Of a DNA stretch of 64,000 bases, positions 24,128 through 35,892 are shown piece by piece. Origin of the DNA: Pterois miles (Eukaryota; Chordata; Actinopteri; Perciformes; Scorpaenidae); contig CAMQGK010000565.1 of assembly GCA_947000775.1 (NCBI GenBank), positions 2,430,501-2,494,500 of the forward strand, given 5' to 3'. A program made the translations under genes and the position numbers. How positions within the stretch are numbered: the stretch's first letter is position 1; every line of letters begins with the position of its first letter. A model generated the notes under the pieces. It was not told the origin of the DNA, searched no databases, and worked only from the letters and a program-made list of their open reading frames with translations.

Positions 24128-24849
24128 CAGGGGCGGGGCCAAAGGTGGGTGCCAGGGGTGGCCACCCCAAGAATCTAAGTGGCCACCTCAAGTGCCACCC
24201 TGAACCTTGCCAAGCCTCAACAAATTACTGAAATATGAGACCCAGCTTAAGTTTTTTTTTTTTTTTTTTAGCATCATCACTATTGTGACTTAATGTGTGA
24301 TATTTTATAAAGTAACAACCATGTATCTCCCATAGTTTTCAAGCTGAATCCCCTTTTCCCTCCCAGACATATCCCAGTATTTGGCAGATGGGCCAAAACA
24401 CACCACATTTGAAGATTTCCTGGAACAGTGCAGGGTGACAGGAAGCCTTCAACAAAACGCGGCACACACAGCACAGATGGCTCCAGTAACACTCGGCTAC
24501 AGCGTCTCGCTGGGCTCAAGAGCCAGTTGCTATCGTTGTCAATGAAGTTGATCTGTCCCATGTATGGCGGACAACTTTATCGTTTGTTGCATTGCATCCT
24601 CAATAGGCTATATGTTCTTGTAAGTTGTTTTTGCTCCTTCACATCACATGTCAAGTTGTATATTTTACATTTCTTTTACACAAAATAAACTATTTTGGTA
24701 TCGGTAATGTTCACTTTATTGTTAGATTGAATCTAGGGATGTAATTTTCACTGGTTTACATTTTACATGTTATTTAAATGCGCCACCCTTCTCTGAGTCT
24801 GTGCCCTAACCTAGACACCCCATCAGAAATTTTCTAGACCTGCCCCCTG
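24128..24849. mobile_element. hAT-type element with perfect target duplication
   Basis: Termini CAGGGGCGGGGCC (left) and, reading inwards from the right, CAGGGGGCAGGTC form imperfect inverted repeats of the CAGGG type typical of hAT elements. The 8 bp GAGCCATC flank both ends exactly (24120-24127 and 24850-24857). The element is 722 bp, with a poly-T run at 24252-24269 and no transposase-length ORF; an 86-codon ORF inside has no recognised domain. It was therefore mobilised in trans. Confidence 0.88.
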
Positions 24850-24857
24850 GAGCCATC

Positions 24858-27006
24858 TCCCAATCCTATCTCCTAATATCCAATATCTATTTCCCACAGA
24901 TCCATAACTACAGTGACCAGACATCCTGGTTTGTCTGGTACTGTCTGGGTTTCAAGCTGGCGTGTTCTGAGTCCCATCAAATATCCATAAATATCCATTT
25001 TCAACAGTCACTAACAAATTGTCACTACAGTTAAAATAATAACTTTATACTTACATAGACTTAAGAATTAACTTGTGCGAGTGAGATAAGAGAACCAGCA
25101 CAGCACAACGCTGCAGTCTCTATAGACAATGATGCTGTGTGTTGTCAAGCCACAACCACACAGATCCACTGGTTACAGTTAGGGCAGTTTTGAACCACAG
25201 AACCCCTCCGCCTTATGTGTACATCACATGTGTCATTTTGATTAATTAGTTAATTAACAGGCATTTTGCATCACTTATAACTCCCTCAGGACTGTCCGTT
25301 CCTGCCAGTCTTTCACCCAGTGTCTCCATCCTGGCTGAAATGTCTGAGCTTCACATTTTTAATTATAATAGCCTACAGGTCAATATGTAGTTATGGCCAG
25401 CAACATGAGGTGATAGAGATCATTCGGGTCCAAAACTAAAGTTGAAAAATAATGTACTTAGTCTAAGACGATAGTTTCGTCTGAGGAAAACTCTCTACAC
25501 GACTCCCAAACTGTTTATGTGTCATGCCGGGGTTAGCCTTGTGATTAAAGGTAGAGAAAGTAGTGACTGTGATAAGTCATGATTGTCACAGCCTCTAATG
25601 CATCCCTCTGTAATAGTGCCTTCTTTCTGATCCCACCCTGTGCTCAAATGCACCACCATGGTATCCATCCTGAATACACCTATGGTGCATGCATATTAGC
25701 ACATGAATGTGCATGCGTGACCATGAACACGCAGTACATTTAAAGGTCCCAGTTTGAGGGTTTGAAAACATGGTCACCCTATCCTTCTCACACCACTGAC
25801 TCCTGTGGTGTTTTTCCAGTTGCTGTCTCCGCCCCTTCCCATCATTCCCACTCATTCTCACTCTTCCCGCCTCAATTACTGTTGGCATCCTCTGTAGGCA
25901 CATCTATCACCAAAATGCACGCAAAGCCTGGATACCTCGATGGAGCTGGGATGAAAACAAGCCTTCCAGCGTTCCCAAACATCCTGCTCAATTCCAGCGG
26001 ATTCCTCCAATCGGTGATTCATCTGCGTGTTGACAGACGAGACGAGTGAGAGATGAAGACACCTGTGAAGGGAGGAGCTGTAGAAATCCATGGCATGACT
26101 ATCTTTACAGCAAGTTGGTTATCGCAAAACGTGGTTCGTTTCCACATGAAATTCAGAAGATGTCGGCCTGTTCTTGTGTGTATATGTGTGTGTGGATAGA
26201 CTAGATAAATGGAGAGTGTATCCTTGTGCTCACTTTCATCTTGAAAAAATGACTGTTTCCATGTTATAATGGGGGCCGCTGTGCTCTTGTACAGGGCAAA
26301 GAACCCAGTTGACCAGCAGTATTTCATTAACATCAAAGAAGTGCATCAGGTGCACCGCAGTTTCAACTTGTGTTGTACAACAAATCCGCAATTAGCTCAT
26401 TCCTGTGCTTTGGCATCGTCATCCTCCTCTCTGGTTTAATTTACGTTACGTAACAGTGTCCCGTCACTGCTGCATGCCTACTTTGTTTGCATGCTTTAGC
26501 AATGATTATGTGGGTGAAACTGACCTTGTGGATGTTTATGCCCTGTGGTGTTTACATGTTTACGAGTGTGTGTTTACGAGATGGAGGCTGTGATCACTCA
26601 CTGGATTAAAGATAGATGAAGGCGGAAGTCTTTTTTTTATCATTTCTCTTTCCTAAAGGCAATGATACACATGCAGGGTAACTTTTAGTGCAACTTCTAA
26701 CTGGCAACTATCTTAATGGGGCTAGTTTAACATTTAAAGGTAATGATCAACATTTTATTGGCTCTGTGCTCAGTATAACTACCAATATATCAGCAGGGGT
26801 TTGGAAGTTTTCCTGACCAACTCTAGTTGCTTCTCTGTTACCTCAATGACTGCATAGATCATTTCGACACTCCCAGGCCTCTTGGACTAAACTTTGTTTA
26901 GTTGCTCTAAAATCTGAGTAAATATTGGAAAATGGTTCATGCACCAATAATCTTCCATACACCTTTTCCACAGCAAACATTTTGACTTGTCATTGCAGGA
27001 AAAGCA
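24858..27006. other. No gene seen
   Basis: About 2.1 kb of unique sequence. ORFs near 25595-26091 on both strands overlap each other and lack domains; AATTACTGTTGGCATCCTCTGTAG at about 25874 gives only a weak acceptor. Nothing nameable. Confidence 0.45.
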
Positions 27007-27161
27007 CAGGTGTAACTAATAACATTAATGATGGCTGCATTCCATTTATCTGTGCCAGTAAGCTATGCCAGTGAGCGATTGCATTCACAGTATGAGGGCC
27101 AAGCTGGCACGGGAATATCTGAATGGAATGTAGCTTTTATTATTGTGATCAGTTACACCTG
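27007..27161. repeat. Fold-back repeat
   Basis: The left arm (from CAGGTGTAACT at 27007 through GCATTCCATT) is mirrored by the right arm (GGAATGTAGC through AGTTACACCTG ending 27161). Arms are about 40 bp with a few mismatches and the loop is about 70 bp. It resembles a small fold-back transposon or the end pair of a MITE. Transcribed, it would form a long hairpin. Confidence 0.7.
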
Positions 27162-27327
27162 TAAGAAACATTTGTCAGCATTAAATTTGTTGGATTAGCA
27201 AACACCAACTTGTCAGAGCATCACAGCACAATCACATTTTGCAAATATCCAGCATAGTGGACATCTTCCAGGGTCTATAAAGTGAAGCTAACGCTGAAGT
27301 GTCTTAAACTTGCATTCTTTCTTATAT

Positions 27328-27342
27328 CCAGCAGGGGGCGAC
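27328..27342 (+). promoter_or_regulatory. CTCF-type core inside hAT-like copy 3
   Basis: CCAGCAGGGGGCGAC on the plus strand, opposite in orientation to copies 1, 2 and 5. Confidence 0.4.
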
Positions 27343-27730
27343 TCCTCTGGTTGCAAAAACAAGTCTGATTGTATACAAGTCTATGAGAAAATGAGGCTAC
27401 TTCTCACTTGATTTATTACCTCAGTAAATATTTGAACATGAGTTAATGGTCTCAATTGCTAGTTTCAAGTCTTCTTCAATACAACATGATGTTCATTTAG
27501 TAAATTAGTGTCCCATTTAGAGTCAAATAGGCCATAAAGGAGGGTATGCTTTAGGGAGTGGCTACCTTGTGATTAACGGGTTGATACCACATCGTCGTCC
27601 AGTCTGGAAGTTGTCTGTGTTTTCGTCTCACAACTGTAACTCGTTCACAGTCTGTTTTCACTTCATTAAAGTTAGTTACAACCTTTTTGGTTGCCTAAAA
27701 ATGTCTTATTCAGCATTCGTTTGTACTTAC

Positions 27731-28238
27731 GGTGCCTTCAAATGGGGTCGTATTTACCGTGTTTACCAGTTGGGCCCATATGAACGCTCCCTCGCTATAT
27801 TCATGACCTCGTAAGTGGAAAGTTTCTGAAAGCTCTGAGTGCAAGACTTATGATGTGTTTGTTGACGTTGTGAGAAATGGTGGAGTCCATGGAAGTTCAT
27901 TTATCAGTGCATAATAAATTAATATTTTACAGTGCATTGTAATTTTACTCATATATTGTTTTTCTTGGTAATTTTATAATATGTCTGTGGAAAATGTTGA
28001 TATTCTCAATGGCCTCGTCTTTCTCCTCTGTCATTATGCCTTTGCATTTCCTGTATTATGTTACCCACTTGCTAGCTTGCTAAATTGTTAGCCTTTGTGG
28101 CTTCTAGACTCGGACAGTAAGGTTAATATTGCCGTTGCTTAGCAGCTGTGTTCTTTACGACTTAACCACTTGAACGCAGCGCATATTGCGTTCACGACTT
28201 CCCATCTCGTAAGCTCACAAGTTCCATTTGAAGGCACC
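27731..28238. mobile_element. Nested MITE with GGTGCCTTCAAATGG termini
   Basis: GGTGCCTTCAAATGG at the left end and CCATTTGAAGGCACC at the right end are exact 15-bp inverted repeats. The 508-bp interior has a short palindrome (GAACGCA...TGCGTTC at 28173-28194) and no transposase. It splits hAT-like copy 3 at the word corresponding to ACTTAGCT in other copies; the junctions (CTTAC left, ATTAGCT right) suggest a duplication of 2-3 bp (TA or TTA). Perfect termini in a diverged host suggest it is the younger of the two. Confidence 0.85.
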
Positions 28239-28486
28239 ATTAGCTTGAGTCACCTCTGGTTGCAAATAACCAAGATGGCAACTGCCCAAAACCAATATGG
28301 CGAAAGCCAAAATGACAAACTCAAGGCTTCAAAATCTACAAACCAATGGGTGATGTAACAGTGACTGCGTCCACTTCTTATATACAGTCTATGGTCCAGT
28401 ACCTGTCTTGCTAACTTTAATCTAGCTTTGCTTACGTGGCACCACATCACCTGAGTCACTTTGTACTTGGGAGAGATGAAAATGCT

Positions 28487-28566
28487 GGTCCCTTCCGTGG
28501 CTACTGTAGAAACGTGGCGCCGCAACATGGAAGACTCTGTGAAGTGGACCCGAAAAAAAGAGCTCA
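28487..28566 (+). mobile_element. Fragment of the ACAGTGTGTA element family
   Basis: GGCTACTGTAGAAACGTGGC, GCAACATGG and GAAGTGGACCCG correspond on the reverse strand to the block GGGTCCTCTTCACAGAGTCC...GTTTCTACAGTAGCC of the element at 49839-50351, so this is an internal fragment in the opposite orientation. Confidence 0.6.
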
Positions 28567-28626
28567 TTCTAGCCAACGATCACCTGAGTCACAGTTTGAC
28601 AAGTGATTATGTTCAAATGAAAAGAT

Positions 28627-28890
28627 GAGATAAGATTCCTGGCAGACTGATCCCCTTTCCTTTAAAATGAAGCTAAAAAAAAAAAATGACTTTTTACCCA
28701 AATTTAAATTTTAAAAAAATACCAAAAGGGGGAAAAAAAAAGGGGGTTTTTAATTTGGGGAGTTTTTATGGGGGAAAAATATAAAACTCAATACCTAAAT
28801 ATAAATTGCTGCAAGACTGCCCCCTGAGCAAGACTGTATGGCTGTTCTGTGACTGGTGTAGTTCAATGAGATAAGATTCCTGGCAGACTG
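28627..28890 (+). repeat. Direct repeat around a homopolymer-rich patch
   Basis: GAGATAAGATTCCTGGCAGACTG occurs exactly at 28627-28649 and 28868-28890, 241 bp apart. The sequence between, about 28670-28790, is made of runs of A, T and G (for example GGGGGAAAAAAAAAGGGGG). Either a local duplication or a poorly resolved assembly patch; see findings. Confidence 0.7.
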
Positions 28891-29224
28891 TTGCTGCAAA
28901 CTGCCCCCCGAAAGTCTCTGTTTCTGCATTCAATGTGATGAAATAAACTGACTCCATCTGACAGCAAATAACCCACAGATCACATAATGCTAATAATTAA
29001 GAGAAATTAAAAAGCTGAAACCTACATGGAGCAGATATAGGTGTGCAAGATACTCCTCAAGATACTCCTCAATCTTTTGTCTTTAATAATAGTTTTTTTT
29101 CTGGTTTTATCTTCCATCCATGTTTTTTAATGCTCAGCCCAGTCGCACAGTAGTTTGTTAAATAGTCCTGAAACTTAATGTATTGATTTGTGTACATAAA
29201 CACAAAGTTCACATTTTTTGTGAT

Positions 29225-29412
29225 GGTCAGCACAAAATCAGTTTGTATGTAATCCACGTAATTGTGAACCGGGAAGTATAAAGAGCAGGGAACGCCACAT
29301 ACGGAGGAGTTTGTGGTGGTTGGGTGGTCAAAATACACAGAACTTTTGCCCAGGAGACTATTGTTCGTACCCTGTGTGAAACCAGAAACCAAAGTTGAGT
29401 TATTTGTCACGT
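29225..29412 (-). mobile_element. Interspersed repeat, inverted partner of 50968-51152
   Basis: On the minus strand it shares CTTTGGTTTCTGGTTTCA, GGGTACGAACA, CTCTTTATACTTCC and GGTTCACAATTAC with the plus strand at 50968-51152. About 185 bp of alignable sequence with scattered changes. The family is not named. Confidence 0.6.
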
Positions 29413-29697
29413 AACTTCTGTACTTAAATTAACCCAATTGGACATTGGAAACAGACAAAAAAATAATATTTTTTCAGCGTTAAACATGATTGATAACAAT
29501 TTATCTCAAAGGGTCTCTAAATACTTTATCCTAAGAAAACTGGTTTAGATACACACTTTAATCGATTTGTTGAAAGATTAACTACCTTGTATGAGTTCAT
29601 GCTGTTGAGTTTTGTCACTACAATTATCATGTGTTCAAATGAAGTTATTGAAGGCAGATGTTCATTTAGCTGACAGTGCTAATTGCCAGTCTCCTCC

Positions 29698-29698
<1 letters not shown>

Positions 29699-29750
<52 letters not shown>

Positions 29751-29765
29751 TGTGTGTGTGTGTGT
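29699..29765. repeat. (GT)n microsatellite with one interruption
   Basis: About 33 GT units interrupted by a single TGTATG at 29741-29746. Confidence 0.95.
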
Positions 29766-30788
29766 TAGTAAATCTATGTGTGTATGTGCACAAAACACAC
29801 AGCAGACAAAAACTCCCAGAGAGCCAGAAGTGATCCAATCTGACTCCAGGCCATCTGTCTCTGCCAGAAGAAATGATAGAGGGAGCAGTGATAAATTATT
29901 TCTCTGCTTGTGATCTTCAGGGCAGCATTCTTCCCTTTCCACAAGCATATGTGACCCCTGTCTTCCTTTTTTTAATATATTGCCTTCCTCTGGATGCACG
30001 TTTTATCTTTATCCAAATGTACCAGCTCCTCACCCTTGTTCTCCTGTGGTTGGGTCTGCGTGTTGCGTCGTGTGGCCGTCTTTCAGATGTCTCCCCGAGG
30101 CCTCCAGATGGGTATAACGGGGTCCGTAACCAAGATCATGTGATGATGTGACACCCAAGGGACGACAAAGGGAGACACTGATCTCATCTCTTTTCCATAG
30201 AAGTCACCTCCCTTGTTTAGGCTGTGTAAGTCTGGAAAAAAAACAGATGCTGAAGCAATTTAATGTGGAGTTTGTGAAGAATTAGGGATGGGAATTCTCT
30301 GTGGTGGTGGCTGCACCCTTGAGCCAGACCCACACTAGTCTCACATTGCCAGACCTGTCTCCACACTGTGCCAGGAGAAAGGGCTGGCAGAAAGCACTAC
30401 CAGTGGTATTGTACGTGGTCACAAAACCAGGTTTTTTTACAGTTAATTTGTATAGCCGTTCTGTAACTTTTAGACTAAAATTATAAACATTTTCACTTAA
30501 AGATGAGAGCTATTTAAATAGACCAGTGCTACAACTGACATAGTTTAACGACTCTGCCAGATGTCACGTCACCACCTTGACTACAACCCTACAATTTTAT
30601 TTGATACCAATTCTTTAGGTCGTGGAATATAATTTACGTTGTCTGCACTGGCTACACCAGCTAGGTTTCCATAAAGCACAGACTAGCAGCTAAACGTTGT
30701 ACACTAACAGTGGTAACCAACCTCAGTCAGCCACTGCAATGTAATTCAGTCAGGCTGGTGGCCATTTCTGGCCCACTAAGAGGCTTCT
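29766..30788. other. No gene seen
   Basis: Unique sequence with no clear repeat family or exon. Confidence 0.5.
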
Positions 30789-31160
30789 CATCCCAACTTG
30801 TCACATACTTGTCAAGCCCCTTGATGTCACTTTAGGTCTAGGCAAAGAAACAGTGTGACTGGACTTAATGCTGTGTTTGTAAAGTGAAAATGAAACTGAA
30901 CATTGCGAACAGAGCACACGAACAGACGTTTGTAACGTGAAAGTGAAACTTAACGCAGGGGACACAAACGGCAGTCTTCTGGATGAAAACCTTGTGTTTG
31001 GTGGATCCATCCAGCTCCCCTTCTGCCAGCCCTTAATGTTTCTTTTTGCTCTTTAAATTTCATTACCACACTCCCTGCAAACTTTTTCCAAGCATTTACT
31101 GAAGGATTTATTTTGTAGTTAATTGAACGCCTGGTGCATTTCATACCGGAGCAAAAGCTG
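30789..31160 (+). mobile_element. Interspersed repeat, direct partner of 35027-35345
   Basis: TCTCATCCCAACTTGTCACA, AAAGTGAAAATGAAACTGAA, AACAGACGTTTGTAACGTGA, GATGAAAACCTTGTGT, TTGCTCTTTAAA and the end block TTTTGTAGTTAATTGAACGC all have counterparts, in order and on the same strand, at 35027-35345. The coding status of the segment is unclear; both strands have only short ORFs. Confidence 0.65.
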
Positions 31161-34100
31161 CGGTGTCAAATGCTGATGGCCATGACAAAGCCTTAGTATC
31201 TGACGCCCTGGGAATGAGAATGGGCTGGACTGACACAACTGTGACTTATAACTTTAGATTTTTAAAGAAAAATGTTGAAGGATGTCAATGGGTCCTTACA
31301 TTTAGCGTTCTATTGTTTTTAGACTATGGCAAGTGGTACGTGCTGTTTTGGGATTGGCTTATTCGAAATCAGCACTATATCAGATATGTACAATGAATCG
31401 AAATCTTTTTTTTTTTTGCTTTTAAACCCAAGTAGCCAGACCAAACCATTGAGCTAGATTTCAACATTTCATGTTGCTCCCACTGCCATTTATTTTTCGA
31501 AGTGTCTATTTGCACCCAGGTGAGAACAGTCAGTCACGCAGTTAACCAGCTATTTACACCCAGCCAAGTTGAATATGCTGCTTCATTTAACAATAGTTGG
31601 CTAGCTGAAGGGTTTTCTGACAGAAAGCCATTTCGAGCAGAAAGATTTAGTTGTAGTTGTAGTGGTAATATAAAGAGTGACAAAGTATGTGCAGGGAGTA
31701 GATTGTGGTGGATGACTGGTCAAATGAAGGACTTTCTTCCTCTTTTTTATCGTGCATTATTTTCAGTTTTCAGCTACAGTTTGGTTAGGTTTAGGCAGTA
31801 AAACTACATAATGAGGTTTAGGAAAATATACATATAGTACATATACACATACAGTATGTAGTGTGCCAATAGCATTGTTTTGCAGACACCTTTGTGTTTG
31901 TCTCTGCCATTCCACATACTGTACATTCAGGTATAAATAATGAATAATGAGTCAATGGGTATTCTGCCCAGGATGCAAATAACATTGTTGGCCACAGGAC
32001 AAATTACATTGAGATTATCATGTAGCTATTACATATTACAACAGTTCTGATGTTGCATCCTAATTGTTAAGGAATTCATCAATTATGCTGCATCAACAAG
32101 TGAATGATTGTATATAACTGACACATGCATAACAGCTTCATCCCCACATGGTCATGCTTTCATTTTCCAACTTCAGCTCCTCCACCTCCATCCCCCTGCG
32201 TCCTTGATGCCTTGCTTTATCCTCTCCTCCTTGATTTGGCTACCAACCGTGTGCCCACATGAGGTCATTCAGCCTTTGATGTGAGTCTGTTTGGCGCTGC
32301 CTCTCGTGTGTAGGAGCCATCTATCCTGCCTTTGATAGCAGTTTTGATGTGACTGATGGAGCAGGGTTCATGTGGTAGCTGTCTGCCACCATCCTCCTCT
32401 AACTCCCTCACAGCTGGTCCTCCGTTTAGCCCGCGGCTTCCTCCTTAACTCTGACACCTGTGTTTGCCGCTCCTGACAGGTAAATCACAACAGCGACCTT
32501 GCATAGCTTTCACTGAACTGTTCAATCTACTGTACGCCGCCTATCCCGCATACCCTGCATCTGTGTCTTTCGCCACCAACCTATGGTGACCAGACCCAAC
32601 GATCATACCAGTGATGAAATGGTCTGTCCCTGCATACAAGCAGCCCGACTGGGAAATTAATTAAGCCAGGCAAGATGGGGGTGCAAGAAGGGGGAGGCAT
32701 GCATGACTTTCGTCTTTACAGGCAGCCAGAAAAGCTGTGTTTACATAGGGGGAACAGAAAAACATACATGTGCATTGACAAGTGGGACTTTCATGTGCTG
32801 TAATGTTGTGTTAATGAGTAAAACAAGGGGCTCTGTGTGTGGAAAAGCTGCATGTCACAGAGTGAGGCACCTTCAGCAGCTGCGAATTCAAACATAAATC
32901 CTCACACATGCTGCACTTGTACATAAACACAGACACACACAAACCACATGTCGGCACAAGAAACAAATGACAGACCTCTACGCAGCGCTGTCTGCAAATA
33001 GGTGACTCACACACTGCACACGTGTTGACACATATTCTGGTAGTAGGGTCAGAGCTTCAGAGAGGAGAGAAAAAAGGTCACCTGCACACCTGAACACATC
33101 ATTGTACCAACTCTTTCCACTTTATCATCTCCACCGGTCCTCCTCCGACCAATAGCATTTGACTTAATGGCCGTTAGACACACACAGGGTGCCTTTCTAT
33201 GGAGACGAATACAGTGAGGAGGTGAACAGGTCCGCTGAAGATGGGATGCAAGAGGCTCTATGCGTGCAAAGCCTCCATTCGTCATTGTCAGTAGCCTTGT
33301 GTTGTCTGGCCAACCCCCAAAAAGTTCAGGGATGAACCATTGACTCCTGTAAAAGGGGGTTTCCACTTAGCCATGGCTCAATAAAAAGGGCCAATGCACT
33401 TAGTGTGCTGTTAATTACCCCACTTCAAGTGAAGCAAAACCCCTGTTAACTTAACATAATGGACTCTGTCACCACTTGTTCTGGGTAAATGATGGGGTTG
33501 TTGTCAACACCAGAGATGCATATCTGAGGATTACTTGGTGATTTGTGTCATGAAAACAGTACAACAGCAATTATTTTTGAATTATCCTCCTTCTCAGCAT
33601 TAGCTTTGTGTTTTACCACTGATGGTACTTTTGATGCAGATACCTTTTATGTTTGTTAACTCCTTTTTTTCTGTTTATATGAATGCCCTTCGCATATCTT
33701 CTGTTGAAATATGGATAGCACAGATTGCAGCCCAGTGCCTTATATGGGCCGTTACTCACCAGCACTAAGTACTGGCACTCCTGATTGCTGTCCACATTAC
33801 TACCCTAACTTCTTATTTACCGCCACATCCCGGTGAGTCTTGATGCATGCCCCTAAAAACCTGTGTTACTGTGTCTCTGTGTAAATGCATAGCTAGATTA
33901 ATGCTGATAAAACTGCTCTGAACATGCCTTTGGTATTCATTCTCATTATACAATTTAGTCTGTAGGCCAATAGATATCGTATTTTAAGTTGTGTGCAATT
34001 TCATTTGTATGAGTAGCTACATAAAGTTTTTATTAACTATACATAAATATACATTTATGTACAAACCATTGAAACATGTCATATGTAAGCCAAATATATA

Positions 34101-34512
34101 ATGAAATGCGTACACAAATACATTTGAAGTGGGATATATAACCAAGAAATACATATACGCATGCTATGATCATGACATGCAACGGCTGAATTAGGGTACT
34201 GGTGCCTTTTTTTTTGGTCCAACTCAGGCACTGTTTATGTCACAAGAGAAGCAATTTTAATTCAGACAGGTTTTTATAGGACACTCTTTAAAAATAGGTG
34301 TGCATGTATTACAGGCCATGCACACCCTCACAGGTGTTTTTACTTATTCTCTCACTTGTTATTTTGTCTGATTCAACTGTTGCTCAGGTTCAAATTGGGT
34401 GGAGCAACGCTGGAATAACGTGAGGTCACCAAACTAAATGAACCAATAAGAATGATGAAGGTGTTACTCTACCACCTCAAGCTAATCAAGCATGATAAGT
34501 GAAAACACCTGT
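31161..34512. other. No gene seen
   Basis: About 3.4 kb of unique sequence, the longest such run here. It contains short poly-T runs (31407, 34209) and no ORF or splice arrangement that I would defend. CCCG|GTGAGT at 33829 is a good donor, but the upstream acceptor (TCACCAG) has no pyrimidine tract. Confidence 0.45.
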
Positions 34513-34514
34513 GG

Positions 34515-34790
34515 ACTGTATGAAAAATGGACGTAAGTCTCCGTTACGTCACCCATAGGTTTCTGAAGAGCCGTTGTGAAGCTTAAGGGGCCGTACACAT
34601 GCCGCGTCTTTTGCATGCTCAAATTTATTGTCAATGTAAATGCACAGCAGGCACAAACGTGAGAGTCGTCACAGCATGTCAAAATTCCCAAGCACCTGTA
34701 TTTGAGCGGAGGGGTACCCAGTTGGTTGCAATCTGCAACCACACCACTAGATGCCTCTAAATCCTACACACTGTACCTTTAACACTGCAG
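34515..34790. mobile_element. Mosaic of three repeat fragments
   Basis: 34515-34590 is the TAGGTTTCTGAAGAGCCGTT family also at 14896. 34590-34700 (AGGGGCCGTACACATGCCGC onwards) is a separate GC-rich repeat fragment. 34705-34785 (GTTGGTTGCAATCTGCAACC, AAATCCTACACACTGTAC) is the right end of the ACAGTGTGTA element family, complete at 49839-50351. The joins are abrupt. Confidence 0.6.
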
Positions 34791-34797
34791 GTGGTCA

Positions 34798-35020
34798 TAA
34801 ACCAAAGTAATACCAAAGTTATAATAATTGATCCTGTGGGGGAACATAGATGTTTGTGTCAAATTTCATGGCAGCCCATGACAGTGGTGTGGAGTTGGAT
34901 GAAAAGTCAGGGATCACCAACTATTAGGGTTCAGTGTCTGGAGACATGGATGTCTATCAAGTTTTGTGCCAATTAATCTAGTAGACCTAGTGGTCGAGAT
35001 ATTTCAGCCTGGGCCAAAAT
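34798..35020 (+). mobile_element. Interspersed repeat (CATGAATGT / TTTCATGGCA family), copy 1
   Basis: Begins CATAAACCAAAGTAATACCA and carries AAATTTCATGGCAGCC, AAAGTCAGGGATCACCAA and GAGATATTTCAGCCTGG. The same phrases occur at 44428-44630 and 52799-52985. From general knowledge this is a common teleost repeat; the class is not determined. Confidence 0.65.
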
Positions 35021-35026
35021 GTCCAA

Positions 35027-35345
35027 CACGTTCTCATCCCAACTCATCACTGCCGCTTTGTCACAGCATCAAAACTACTGATTTAGTTTCAGGAAAGACT
35101 TTCATGGTTGGGCTTAAAACTGCTGTTTGTGCAGTGAAACTAAAACTGAATGTTGTGAACACCAACAAACAGCTGACTGTAACATGAAAGTCAAACTTTG
35201 ACACAAACAGCAGTCTCTTAGATGAAAACCCTGTGTGTCTTTCTTGCTCTTTAAACTCCCCGCGCACTTTCTCTGAGCGTTTACTGTTGCCGTGGATGGG
35301 TTTACGCTGTAGCTAATGGAAAGCCAGGTTCGTCTCATAACGGAC
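35027..35345 (+). mobile_element. Interspersed repeat, direct partner of 30789-31160
   Basis: Same ordered blocks as the copy 4.2 kb upstream, with a shorter middle: TTCTCATCCCAACTCATCAC, GTGAAACTAAAACTGAATGT, AACATGAAAGTCAAACTT, GATGAAAACCCTGTGTG, TTGCTCTTTAAACT and the terminal CGTTTACTGTTGCC. Confidence 0.65.
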
Positions 35346-35346
35346 C

Positions 35347-35892
35347 TAGTGCTGCACGATTTTGCCCAAAATGATAATCACGATTATTTTGATCAATATT
35401 GACATCACAGTTATTTATTCCGATTATTCATTATTTAGTGACAACATATATTTTTTTTACACTTTCACATTAAAATAAAAAGTGCACTTTCACTTCCATG
35501 CTGTGCCACATTCCTGCTGATGTACAAATTAACACGAGCAGACATTGTAATATTTTGTGTTCTGCGATATAAAAAAAAATACAGGAATATTCACCCTGCC
35601 TTTTTGCTAGCTACATTTTTAAGTTAAAGGATTCAATCTGGTACATTTTGAGAGCAAATTTAGCAACATTAAGAGGCGAGATAAACATTTTTTTGCTCTC
35701 AGTTTAACCATAAACACATTGGTTGTATAATATCTATCCCCAAAAGAAGCGCTTGATTTGATTTGTGGCAGAGTTTTCTATGAGCAGAACGCACGTTTTA
35801 AACATCAGTATCACAAATTTTCATGTTCATTTAATTGTGGGAAGCCAAAATTGTGATTGTGATTAATTTTTGATTAATTGTGCAGCCCTAGT
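35347..35892. mobile_element. MITE with TAGKGCTGCACRATT termini
   Basis: The left end TAGTGCTGCACGATT matches the reverse complement of the right end, TAGGGCTGCACAATT, at 13 of 15 positions. The next inner bases are also A/T-rich and partly mirrored (AATCACGATTATTTT versus AATTAATCAAAAATT). 546 bp, no ORF of note. Such termini are found in fish hAT-type MITEs; the superfamily is inference. Confidence 0.75.

Larger units (their letters stand above)
27252..28392 (-). mobile_element. hAT-like element copy 3, interrupted
   Basis: A reverse-orientation copy. It begins near GCATAGTGG, carries CCAGCAGGGGGCGAC, continues with ATCAAGTGAGAAG-type sequence on the minus strand, and ends CTTATATACAGTCTAT at 28392. 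Family sequence stops at 27730 and resumes at 28239 (GTCACCTCTGGTTGCAAATAACCAAGATGG), because a 508-bp MITE is inserted. Without the insertion it would be about 630 bp. No clean flanking duplication. Confidence 0.75.

Noticed and set aside
25595..26091. Overlapping ORFs on both strands around 25.6-26.1 kb
   Set aside because: No domain, weak acceptor only, and the same stretch is open on both strands.
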